A stretch of DNA of 6,304 bases from JBDTCS01 sp039923455 (GCA_039923455.1 JBDTCS010000063.1:1-6304); one strand, 5' to 3'; positions 1-5,656 are shown, counted from the first letter of the stretch. Numbers and translations are program-made. The notes: generated by a model from the sequence alone, not told the origin.

Positions 1-426
1 GTCTGTGATCATGACAAACTCACCGGTTGCAGCGTCCATCCCTTGCGCAAGGGCATTGACCTTTCCTTGCAAATTTCCGATTTCCTCTCCTGTCCGAAGC
101 ACGGAGAGATTTGTCATCTTTTTTTGCCAGGCTTCGAGAATTTGTGGTGTTCGATCAGTCGATTTGTCATCGACGATCAAGATCTGAAGCTTATCCGTTG
201 GATAGTTGAGCTTGATGAGCGAGGCGAGACAATGTTCGATATTGTTTTCCTCGTCGCGAGCACATACAAGGACGGTTACGTTGGGTTCGGCATTGCGTGT
301 GAGTGTTGCAGTCGCGGCATGAGGAGTTCGCATCGCTCGATAGATTCCGCGAGCGAAAATGAGATACTCGATAAAATAGGCGATCGCCGCGAGAAGAAAT
401 AAAATTACGATCGGAGTCTGGTTCAA
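1..426 (-). CDS. Family 2 glycosyltransferase, membrane-anchored, N-terminal part (3' end off window)
   Basis: Reading the minus strand from 426 to the window edge gives 142 open residues. An N-terminal hydrophobic helix (about residues 6-24) is followed by a short basic linker. The start of a GT-A fold comes next: strand NVTVLVCARDEENNI (49-63), then LQILIVDDKSTDRTP (80-94) carrying the first nucleotide-sugar-binding aspartates (D86, D87). The typical GKVNALAQGMDAATGEF segment (121-137) leads to FVMITD, where the family's DxD motif begins as the window ends. Known members transfer sugars from nucleotide donors to lipid or polysaccharide acceptors at the inner membrane; the substrate cannot be told here. 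The start is uncertain. An in-frame TGA lies 10 codons upstream, and the only start-like codon before the helix is TTG at 426; the first ATG (residue 32) would delete the helix. No Shine-Dalgarno is seen. The family is certain; the start is an inference. Confidence 0.88.
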   Translation of the reverse strand, partial: MNQTPIVILFLLAAIAYFIEYLIFARGIYRAMRTPHAATATLTRNAEPNVTVLVCARDEENNIEHCLASLIKLNYPTDKLQILIVDDKSTDRTPQILEAWQKKMTNLSVLRTGEEIGNLQGKVNALAQGMDAATGEFVMITD

Positions 427-445
427 GCAAGCGCTCGGTTGTGAG

Positions 446-487
446 CGTTCGGATCAGCAGCGTTTTGGCTTAGCGACTATCCGAACG
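446..487. repeat. 9-bp inverted repeat with 24-nt spacer upstream of the glycosyltransferase gene
   Basis: CGTTCGGAT at 446-454 is the exact reverse complement of ATCCGAACG at 479-487. It sits between the FAH-family gene and the glycosyltransferase start, so in minus-strand RNA it would form a stem ending about 20 nt before the TTG. No U-run follows either arm, so it is not a standard terminator. A 9-bp stem with a spacer this long is expected about once by chance in a window of this size, so significance is low. Confidence 0.3.
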
Positions 488-601
488 ATCGTGTATAAGT
501 GTTTCCATATAGGCTGTTAGGTACAATCCCCTTTCAGCCTCTGTCCCATCAACCAACGTAAATCGACATCCGATGTTTCCGGCCGAATGTGTTAACCCCA
601 A
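470..601 (-). CDS. Possible small ORF of 43 residues, unrecognised
   Basis: An open frame starts at TTG (601-599), overlaps the last 10 bases of the FAH-family gene and ends at TAA (472-470). Its middle reads GCRFTLVDGTEAERGLYLTA. I recognise no family in it, and no signal peptide or membrane segment. Third-position GC is only about 42%, and it uses codons such as AGG and ATA, which does not argue for coding. Its last codons overlap the left arm of the 446-487 inverted repeat. It could be a translationally coupled small protein, the relic of a longer gene, or simply an open stretch of leader. I lean towards chance. Confidence 0.2.
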   Translation of the reverse strand: MGLTHSAGNIGCRFTLVDGTEAERGLYLTAYMETLIHDRSDSR

Positions 602-1281
602 TCGGATACCTGTACATGAAAATCGAGTAGTACCTCCTCGGGATCTTGGGTGTGTAATTGCATCACGATTTTATCGCCAATCTCGAGCGGCCCGGTTCCG
701 GAAGGAGTGCCGGTAAACAAAATATCTCCGTGGCGAACGGAGAAAGTCTCTGAAATATATGGGATCAACATCTCAGGAGAGAAAATCATTTGATTTGTCA
801 CCGCGCGCTGTTTTAATTCGTCGTTAACAAAAAGTGAAAATCCGAGATCCTCGAATGCAGGCGCCGATTCGAACGGAATAAAGTGACTCACCTGAGCGGC
901 ACCATCGAATCCTTTGGCAGTCGTCCAGGGCAAGCCTTTCTGCTTCGCTTCGTTTTGGACGTCTCGCATGGTCAGATCAAGCCCTACGGCGTAGCCTGCA
1001 ATGATATCTGCGGCGCTATAGGCTTTCACATTCCGGCCACCTCCACGAAGCAAGAGCACCAATTCTCCTTCAAAGTGTAGCTCGTGAGTCCTGGGTGGAT
1101 ACTCGATGATGTTATACGAGCCATGCCGAAAGGCATTAAAGGGCTTAACAAAGATGATAGGGTCAGTCGGTACCTCGTTTCCAAGTTCGCGTGCATGTGC
1201 AACGTAATTGCGTCCCACACAGAATACCGTTCCCAATTCGTATTCAGAGTCGTCTTGATATCCGTCAAAAATTAGCTCCAT
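592..1281 (-). CDS. Fumarylacetoacetate hydrolase-family protein, FAHD1/YcgM-like (acylpyruvase or oxaloacetate decarboxylase type)
   Basis: This is a complete 229-residue protein, the usual length of the single-domain FAH group. It opens with the VGRNYVAHARELG segment (22-34), giving the H29/E32 pair. The metal-binding glutamates follow in HFEGELVLLL (E71, E73), then D102 in AVGLDLTMRD. The lid/active-site stretch DVQNEAKQKGLPWTTAKGFD (107-126) includes K123, and the closing motif TGTPSGTGP is at 190-198. These residues and their spacing match FAHD1-type enzymes, which use Mg2+ or Mn2+ to cleave acylpyruvates or decarboxylate oxaloacetate in the cytoplasm. Related family members act in aromatic catabolism, so the exact substrate is open. 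The ATG at 1281 is preceded by CACAA with no clear Shine-Dalgarno. The gene is transcribed divergently from the Yip1-family gene across a 152-bp gap. No aromatic-degradation genes are adjacent, which favours a central-metabolism or metabolite-repair role. Confidence 0.92.
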   Translation of the reverse strand: MELIFDGYQDDSEYELGTVFCVGRNYVAHARELGNEVPTDPIIFVKPFNAFRHGSYNIIEYPPRTHELHFEGELVLLLRGGGRNVKAYSAADIIAGYAVGLDLTMRDVQNEAKQKGLPWTTAKGFDGAAQVSHFIPFESAPAFEDLGFSLFVNDELKQRAVTNQMIFSPEMLIPYISETFSVRHGDILFTGTPSGTGPLEIGDKIVMQLHTQDPEEVLLDFHVQVSDWG

Positions 1282-1433
1282 TTGTGCCTAAGGTTGAGTA
1301 GAGATCTGCTTGTCAGAAAAGTGTAGAGTCTTAAGAATCACCTACAATATAATTAATTTGAGACGATTTGGAGCCAGCACGTAAAAAATGAGCTAATTTT
1401 GGAAGAATTCTCAGTATTTACCTTTTGACTAAA
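1282..1433. promoter_or_regulatory. Divergent intergenic region between the FAH-family and Yip1-family genes
   Basis: This 152-bp AT-rich stretch must hold promoters for both flanking genes. On the plus strand there is a perfect TATAAT at 1348-1353, but no good -35 hexamer 17-18 bp upstream. Further down, TAATTTTG (1394-1401) fits the Bacteroidota sigma -7 consensus TAnnTTTG. A TTTG (1367-1370) lies upstream of it, though the 23-bp spacing is a little longer than the usual 19-21 bp. Transcription from this second site would give a leader of about 25 nt before the ATG at 1434. The region also carries one arm of an 11-bp inverted repeat shared with the start of the FAH-family gene. That promoters lie here follows from the gene layout; the individual elements are tentative. 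Confidence 0.4.
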
Positions 1434-2267
1434 ATGAACCAAGAAGTAGATTTCAACTCAGATTCTGCCGGATTTCAACCCTCGGATCCTATTCTGAGCG
1501 GCGACATATTCACTGCTCAACCATCGGATCTTTCGGTGATGGATCGTATTATCGCGATCTTTAGCTCACCACGGGAGGCGCTGCAAGGGATCGAATTAGT
1601 CGAAAAAAAGTCGTCATTGTGGATGATTCCACTTCTGATCTCGATGGTCGTTGGCGCTGCATCTTTTTCGCTGCGGTACTACACCACTCCCGCAGCACAG
1701 GAGGAACATCAGCAACGCGTCGAGACATTCGAGAAGCTTTCGAATAACAAGCAAATGCCGGCTGAGCAACGTGCAAAATTCAAGACGCAAGCAGCCGAAG
1801 ATGTTGCTAACGCCAGTGACGCTGCAGTTAAAGGTGCTATCGGAGGATTTTTGCTTCCAGCCGTCGTGCTCTTTTTATCCGGACTGGTCTTCTTCATCGT
1901 AGGAAGATTTATTTTTGGTGCACAAGATCTGACCTACTCAATGATTCTTGTCGCCGGTTCACTGACGATGCTACTCTCGTCGGTGGGTGATCTTCTCAAC
2001 TTGCTCTTGCAATCGGTGATGAACAGCACGACAGCATCTATTTCGCCGGCAATGTTTTCTTCGGCTTCGCCGAGAAGTCCGATCTTCGTATTTCTTTTGC
2101 AGATTAATCCATTCAAGATTTGGGACTTGATTGTCTTCTCGCTCGCCTTAGCAAGTCTATCGAGAAAATCAAATATGTCTGCATACTTAACGGTCTTCAT
2201 CACCTGGGGATTTCGAATTGCGATACTCACGGGTCTCACCGCTCTCGCTGCGAGCTTTACCGGATGA
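1434..2267 (+). CDS. Yip1-family multi-pass inner-membrane protein
   Basis: The protein has 277 residues from ATG 1434. A TTG three codons upstream, at 1425, is a possible but less likely start. A polar, probably disordered N-terminus (1-33) leads into the family signature SVMDRIIAIFSSPREAL (34-50). Predicted membrane helices by eye are at about 62-80, 137-161, 168-192, 217-242 and 250-274. A charged Gln/Glu/Lys-rich segment (84-130) with coiled-coil character lies between helices 1 and 2. The NPF.IWD motif at 225-231 before the fourth helix is typical of the bacterial Yip1 (PF04893) group. Eukaryotic relatives bind Rab GTPases at the Golgi; the bacterial members have no established function. 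No Shine-Dalgarno is visible; CTAAA precedes the ATG. It is the only plus-strand gene here and converges on the VKOR gene with 40 bp between the two stop codons. Confidence 0.82.
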   Translation: MNQEVDFNSDSAGFQPSDPILSGDIFTAQPSDLSVMDRIIAIFSSPREALQGIELVEKKSSLWMIPLLISMVVGAASFSLRYYTTPAAQEEHQQRVETFEKLSNNKQMPAEQRAKFKTQAAEDVANASDAAVKGAIGGFLLPAVVLFLSGLVFFIVGRFIFGAQDLTYSMILVAGSLTMLLSSVGDLLNLLLQSVMNSTTASISPAMFSSASPRSPIFVFLLQINPFKIWDLIVFSLALASLSRKSNMSAYLTVFITWGFRIAILTGLTALAASFTG

Positions 2268-2268
2268 T

Positions 2269-2281
2269 CACCGCTTCGGTG
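2269..2281 (+). terminator. Small hairpin just after the Yip1-family stop codon (weak terminator candidate)
   Basis: CACCG (2269-2273) pairs with CGGTG (2277-2281) around a CTT loop, starting two bases after the TGA. It is stable for its size but has no U-run after it, so intrinsic termination would be weak. A 9-bp direct repeat, AGCAGTTGG, follows at 2283-2291 and 2298-2306, inside the 40-bp convergent gap. Confidence 0.25.
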
Positions 2282-2307
2282 TAGCAGTTGGGGATGGAGC
2301 AGTTGGA

Positions 2308-2736
2308 TTAGAAGTCTGGAATATTCCAGACCAACAAACTTAGTGTTGCATTGATCGTGTGTGCTGCGTAGCATAGCACACACGATCGCTTAATTTGGAA
2401 AGTTAATGCATAGACCAAATATGCGCTCATCATGAGTGTCATCACAGCAGCCCATCGGACTACCCAAAGCAATACCCAATTATGGGTAAGTAGTGTGATG
2501 AGAATGAGCAAATAATAACCAAGACCAAAATAAAAATTTGGTAGTCCAAGCACTTTCGAGGAAGGGTGTCGTAAAATCAATTCACAAGCGCTATCATTCA
2601 CCCTGCAAATTGCGGGCATTGTTCGCGCAATGATTCCGAGCATCGGTTGCGTCCCGTAGTATCCGAATGCCATGTATACAGAGATCCATGCTCCGGAGAG
2701 GGCAAGAACTCCGATGAACAATGTGAGAGCGTTCAC
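2308..2736 (-). CDS. Vitamin K epoxide reductase (VKOR) family protein, stand-alone four-helix domain
   Basis: This 142-residue integral membrane protein corresponds to the bare VKOR domain. Four hydrophobic helices lie at about 4-23, 69-84, 88-112 and 120-137. All the redox features of the family are present. The loop cysteines are C44 and C51. The conserved serine region S59/S60 is followed by the GLPN....G.GYY stretch at 64-75. The active-site pair is C119-V-L-C122 at the start of the last helix. Bacterial VKORs reoxidise a periplasmic DsbA- or thioredoxin-like partner and pass electrons to quinones, replacing DsbB. Many homologues carry a fused thioredoxin domain; this one has none, so its partner must be encoded elsewhere. 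The start is GTG at 2736, because an in-frame TAA (the ruvX stop) lies three codons upstream. It is nine bases downstream of ruvX and is probably its operon partner. No Shine-Dalgarno is visible. The active-site codons lie inside a perfect inverted repeat. Confidence 0.88.
   Translation of the reverse strand: MNALTLFIGVLALSGAWISVYMAFGYYGTQPMLGIIARTMPAICRVNDSACELILRHPSSKVLGLPNFYFGLGYYLLILITLLTHNWVLLWVVRWAAVMTLMMSAYLVYALTFQIKRSCVLCYAAHTINATLSLLVWNIPDF
2314..2331. repeat. Perfect 18-bp palindrome at the 3' end of the VKOR gene
   Basis: GTCTGGAATATTCCAGAC reads the same on both strands. It encodes the final VKOR residues (VWNIPD) and ends four bases before that gene's stop codon. In RNA from either strand it can fold as a 7-bp stem with an AUAU loop. 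In the VKOR transcript it is followed by UUCUAAUCC, at best a weak U-tract. It may help end transcription of one or both convergent genes. Confidence 0.5.
2353..2387. repeat. Perfect 13-bp inverted repeat within the VKOR gene, over the CxxC codons
   Basis: GATCGTGTGTGCT (2353-2365) and AGCACACACGATC (2375-2387) are exact reverse complements separated by 9 bases. The repeat covers codons 117-128 of the VKOR protein, including C119 and C122. No U-run follows on either strand, so it is not a canonical intrinsic terminator, but it would be a strong RNA hairpin in either transcript. A 13-bp stem this tight is not expected by chance in a window of this length. Confidence 0.6.
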
Positions 2737-2745
2737 AACTATTAT

Positions 2746-3180
2746 TTAGGGGTTAGCGTCGAGATACTCTTGAAGTAAAATGCGTGCAGCCTCTTCGTCT
2801 CGTAGGCTTTTTTCTTCGCGCTTGTGTTTAGCCATCCCACTTTGTGAAATATTAAAGTTCGCCATTACGGATGTAAGACGTTCATCGCGAAATTCGAGTG
2901 CGATGTTGTGCTTCTCCAATTTGATGCGAAGCTTTTCGCCGAAGACCATCACCTGCTTCGTCATAGCACTATCTTTGTTTGCGAGCGTCTTCGGGAGTCC
3001 GAGCAACACACGCTGCGCATTTTCGGCTACCGCCATCAACGCGATCGTGTTCGGAGCAAACGGATCGCTTGGAATTACACCTCGTGCTGAAGCGAGCATT
3101 CGCATCTCATCCGAGATCGCAAGACCGATTCGGACTGTTCCAAAATCGACTGCCATAATTCGATAGCGATCAGTTGCCAA
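2746..3180 (-). CDS. ruvX: RuvX/YqgF-family putative Holliday junction resolvase / pre-16S rRNA nuclease
   Basis: This 144-residue cytoplasmic protein has the full-length RNase H-like YqgF fold. The first strand reads IMAVDFGTVRIGLAISD (8-24) with catalytic D12. RVLLGLPKTLANKDS (57-71) is the conserved GLP loop, and FRDERLTS (97-104) carries the second acidic site (E100). KSLRDEEAARILLQEYLD (124-141) supplies the last acidic residues (D128 region). Family members are proposed to resolve Holliday junctions and, in E. coli, to mature the 5' end of 16S rRNA. I chose TTG 3180 because the in-frame ATG at 3156 would begin at MAVDFG and cut most of the first strand; the ATG remains possible. Rel ends 21 bp upstream and the VKOR gene starts 9 bp downstream, which suggests one transcript. 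Confidence 0.93.
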   Translation of the reverse strand: MATDRYRIMAVDFGTVRIGLAISDEMRMLASARGVIPSDPFAPNTIALMAVAENAQRVLLGLPKTLANKDSAMTKQVMVFGEKLRIKLEKHNIALEFRDERLTSVMANFNISQSGMAKHKREEKSLRDEEAARILLQEYLDANP

Positions 3181-3201
3181 TGTGTGTGCTCGTTCGTAGA
3201 G

Positions 3202-5541
3202 TTATTCTTCGAAGCGTTCAACGTTGGTGACTCCACGAACGCGGCTGAGCTTCTCGATGAGTCGCGAAAGATGATATGTGTTTTTGACGAACACCGTAAT
3301 TTTTCCATCGAACATGGCATCTCTGGAGTCAATATTCACAGAGCGGATATTCGTGTTATTGTACGTTGAGACCACATGCGTCAGATCGGAAAGCATGCCC
3401 GGTCTATCCTCACCGAACACACGAATCCCGACGAGATAATCTGCGCCTTCGTCCGTGCTTGGCCAGGCCACATCGATCAATCGCTCTTGGCGATTATCCG
3501 TTTGCATCTTCAATATATTCGGGCAACTCGTGCGATGGATCTTGACTCCATGCCCGATCGTCACGACACCAACGACATCATCACCCGGCACAGGATTGCA
3601 GCACTTGGCGTAGCTATAAAGCAGATTATCCTTCTTGCCCTGAATCAGAATTCCAGTACTGGCACGAGACTTCTCCACATACGGCACGTCATTCGTGCTG
3701 ATGAGTTGTTCCTCTTTTTTATCCGAGGATCCGGGACGAACCCACTCTTTGATGCGCTTAAAATAATCTTCGAGATCTGCTTGATTATTTGCAATGGCCA
3801 GATAGAGCTTCGTCGGAATATCATAGGAAGTCGTCGCTGCAAATCGCGCGATCGTATCTTCGTTGATATGCAACTTCCCTTTCGACAAGCGCTTCTGAAA
3901 CATCTCTCGGCCGAGCAATAAGCTCTTCCGTTGCTCTTCGTTTAGATATTTCTTGATCTGCTGACGAGCCTTATGCGTAACGACGAACTGCTCCCAGTCC
4001 GCGTTGGGCGATTGATTCTTCGACGTGATAATTTCGACTTGATCGCCCGAAGAAAGTTTTGCGTGGAGCGGCACGATGCGTCCATTGACCTTTGCGCCGA
4101 TCGTCTTGATACCAACTTGCGTGTGAATATCGAATGCAAAGTCTACCGCTGTCGCTCCTTTCGGAAGAATGCGCAGCTCACCTTTCGGCGTGAATACGTA
4201 GATCTCATCTTGATACAGATTAAGCTTGAAGCTTTCGAGCAACGCCGAGGGAGCGTCCTCGCCGTGTTGTTCGAATACATCGCGTACCCAGCTTACCCAC
4301 TCTTCGAGATCCGGATCGGGTCGCAAGATGTGCTCTTTATATTTCCAATGTGCAGCGACGCCTTTCTCGGCGATTTCATTCATTGCCTTCGTTCGAATCT
4401 GCACTTCCACCATTCGACCCTCCGGACCGATCACCGTGGTATGAAGGGACTGATAGCCGTTCTTTTTCGGAACAGAAATATAATTCTTAAACCGTTCGGG
4501 TACCGGAGTGTAGATTGAAGAAACCAATCCGAAAACAGCAAAGCATTCGTTATCGTTAAGTGTGTCGAGGATGATACGCACCGCGAAAAGATCATAGACT
4601 TCGTCGAGCGTCTTACCCATTCGCATCATCTTGTTGTAGATGGAGAAGATATGCTTGGGTCTTCCGACGATCTCGTATTTCAATCCCTCTTTCTTGAGCG
4701 CGTCGGCTATCGGGGTAACGAACTGGCCGATATACGTCTCACGCTCTATACGTTTTTCGGAGAGCGACTTCTTGATCTCGTTGTAGGCCTCACGATTGAG
4801 CGCTTTGAATGCGAGGTCTTCCATCTCCCACTTTATACGGCCGAGCCCGAACCGATGTGCGAACGGTGCATAAATATCGAGCGTCTCTTTTGCCATGCGA
4901 AGTTGTCGCTCTGGAGAGAGATACTCGAGCGTGCGCATGTTGTGAAGTCGATCAGCAAACTTCACAAGCATCACGCGAACATCATTGACCATTGAGAGCA
5001 ACAGCTTTCGGTAGCTCTCGGCGCGTGTGATCTCCCGCGACTTAAAGATATCGGTGATCTTTGTTGCTCCATCGACGATCTCCGCGATCTCCGGCCCGAA
5101 TTCTTCCTTGATCTCGTTCAGATCATACGCCGTATCTTCGACAACATCATGCAACAACGCGGCAACAACCGAAATATCATCTAGTGGTACTTCCTGTGCG
5201 ACGATCATCGAAACTTCGAACGGATGGACGAAGTATGGCTCGCCGGAAGCACGGCGGTCGTTGCGATGCGCATCGTAACAAAGGCGAAACGCCTTCATTA
5301 CGAGTTCTTCATCGAGCGACCGCAAGTTTTTTCTGCATGCGGCGAGCAACTCATTTAGCTTGTCAGCATAGAACTCGTCGCCGGTAACGGGATCGGCGGA
5401 TCGAGCTCGATTGGTTCGAAATTTCGGGGAATGGGCTGTTTTCTTGCCGGATTTCGGCGCAACTGAAGCTACCCCGCCCTCCTTTTCAAGAGGCGGAATT
5501 GCAGCCAACGGGGTATCGCTCGGATTTAAGCCTGAATGCAT
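3202..5541 (-). CDS. relA/spoT: Bifunctional (p)ppGpp synthetase/hydrolase, long Rel/SpoT type
   Basis: The protein has 779 residues with the complete long RSH architecture. The HD hydrolase domain (about 75-250) has metal ligands H106, H131-D132 and D197, and the ED pair E135-D136, so hydrolysis should be intact. The synthetase domain (about 265-405) has GRPKHIFSIYNKM (293-305), YDLFAVR (D317), SVPKKNGYQSLHTT (356-369) and VEVQIRT (E379). The RMGK stretch at 307-310 resembles the basic motif of bifunctional rather than synthesis-only enzymes. TGS follows at about 446-508, then a helical region, a zinc-finger-type segment with C647-C648, H669 and C673, and a C-terminal ACT domain (about 703-779). 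It makes and degrades the alarmone in response to ribosome-sensed starvation. ATG 5541 is the first start after an in-frame TAA three codons upstream; there is no Shine-Dalgarno. The domains are preceded by an unusually long (about 50 residues) low-complexity Pro/Lys/Ser-rich extension containing a translated palindrome. Confidence 0.97.
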   Translation of the reverse strand: MHSGLNPSDTPLAAIPPLEKEGGVASVAPKSGKKTAHSPKFRTNRARSADPVTGDEFYADKLNELLAACRKNLRSLDEELVMKAFRLCYDAHRNDRRASGEPYFVHPFEVSMIVAQEVPLDDISVVAALLHDVVEDTAYDLNEIKEEFGPEIAEIVDGATKITDIFKSREITRAESYRKLLLSMVNDVRVMLVKFADRLHNMRTLEYLSPERQLRMAKETLDIYAPFAHRFGLGRIKWEMEDLAFKALNREAYNEIKKSLSEKRIERETYIGQFVTPIADALKKEGLKYEIVGRPKHIFSIYNKMMRMGKTLDEVYDLFAVRIILDTLNDNECFAVFGLVSSIYTPVPERFKNYISVPKKNGYQSLHTTVIGPEGRMVEVQIRTKAMNEIAEKGVAAHWKYKEHILRPDPDLEEWVSWVRDVFEQHGEDAPSALLESFKLNLYQDEIYVFTPKGELRILPKGATAVDFAFDIHTQVGIKTIGAKVNGRIVPLHAKLSSGDQVEIITSKNQSPNADWEQFVVTHKARQQIKKYLNEEQRKSLLLGREMFQKRLSKGKLHINEDTIARFAATTSYDIPTKLYLAIANNQADLEDYFKRIKEWVRPGSSDKKEEQLISTNDVPYVEKSRASTGILIQGKKDNLLYSYAKCCNPVPGDDVVGVVTIGHGVKIHRTSCPNILKMQTDNRQERLIDVAWPSTDEGADYLVGIRVFGEDRPGMLSDLTHVVSTYNNTNIRSVNIDSRDAMFDGKITVFVKNTYHLSRLIEKLSRVRGVTNVERFEE
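5474..5496. repeat. Palindromic repeat-like element translated as PPLEKEGG in the Rel N-terminus
   Basis: On the minus strand CCGCCTCTT, a GAAA loop and AGGAGGGCGG form a stem of 9 pairs (one G-U) with one bulged G. It lies exactly over Rel codons 16-23. From memory, small dispersed GC-rich palindromes of the form CCTCCTT-GAAA-AGGAGG with a G-rich tail are common in some bacterial genomes and appear in proteins as PPLEKGG-like peptides. The tail here, GGGCGGGGTAGC, fits that pattern. Membership in a dispersed family cannot be shown from this window alone. Confidence 0.45.
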
Positions 5542-5585
5542 TTGAAATTAGTGCCATAAGCCTCGGTAGCCTCTCCTATAAATAG

Positions 5586-5620
5586 ATTCTACACGAAGTT
5601 AATAGCGGTATTGCTGTCAA
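5586..5620 (-). promoter_or_regulatory. Possible promoter upstream of rel
   Basis: Within the 159-bp gap upstream of rel, the minus strand carries a perfect TTGACA (5620-5615) and a TAGAAT (5591-5586). The 23-bp spacing is too long for a standard sigma-70 promoter; at 17 bp the sequence is TTCGTG. I give it as a candidate only. No Bacteroidota-type TAnnTTTG element is seen near it. Confidence 0.2.
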
Positions 5621-5656
5621 AACTCCACATATTAAACAACGCGGAGGCAGAACGAC

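Noticed and set aside
43..402. Plus-strand 119-codon frame at the left edge
   Set aside because: The opposite strand encodes an unmistakable family 2 glycosyltransferase N-terminus over the same bases.
566..576. ACATC-C-GATGT mini-palindrome after the FAH-family stop, considered as a terminator
   Set aside because: The stem is 5 bp with a 1-nt spacer, which cannot form a stable RNA hairpin without unpairing, and there is no U-run.
1934..2383. Minus-strand open frame of 149 codons spanning the Yip1-family gene end and the VKOR end
   Set aside because: It is antisense to Yip1 membrane segments and out of frame with VKOR, with no family resemblance. Both overlapped genes are clearly real.
3376..4518. 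Two long plus-strand open frames of 181 codons each (3376-3921 and 3973-4518) opposite rel
   Set aside because: They lie entirely antisense to well-conserved Rel domains and have Arg/Ile-rich composition with no recognisable motif. They are shadows of the real gene.
5589..5630. 13-codon minus-strand frame (MWSFDSNTAINFV) upstream of rel, considered as a leader peptide
   Set aside because: It has no run of regulatory codons, no paired terminator/antiterminator stems and no ribosome-binding signal. Short frames like this are common by chance.
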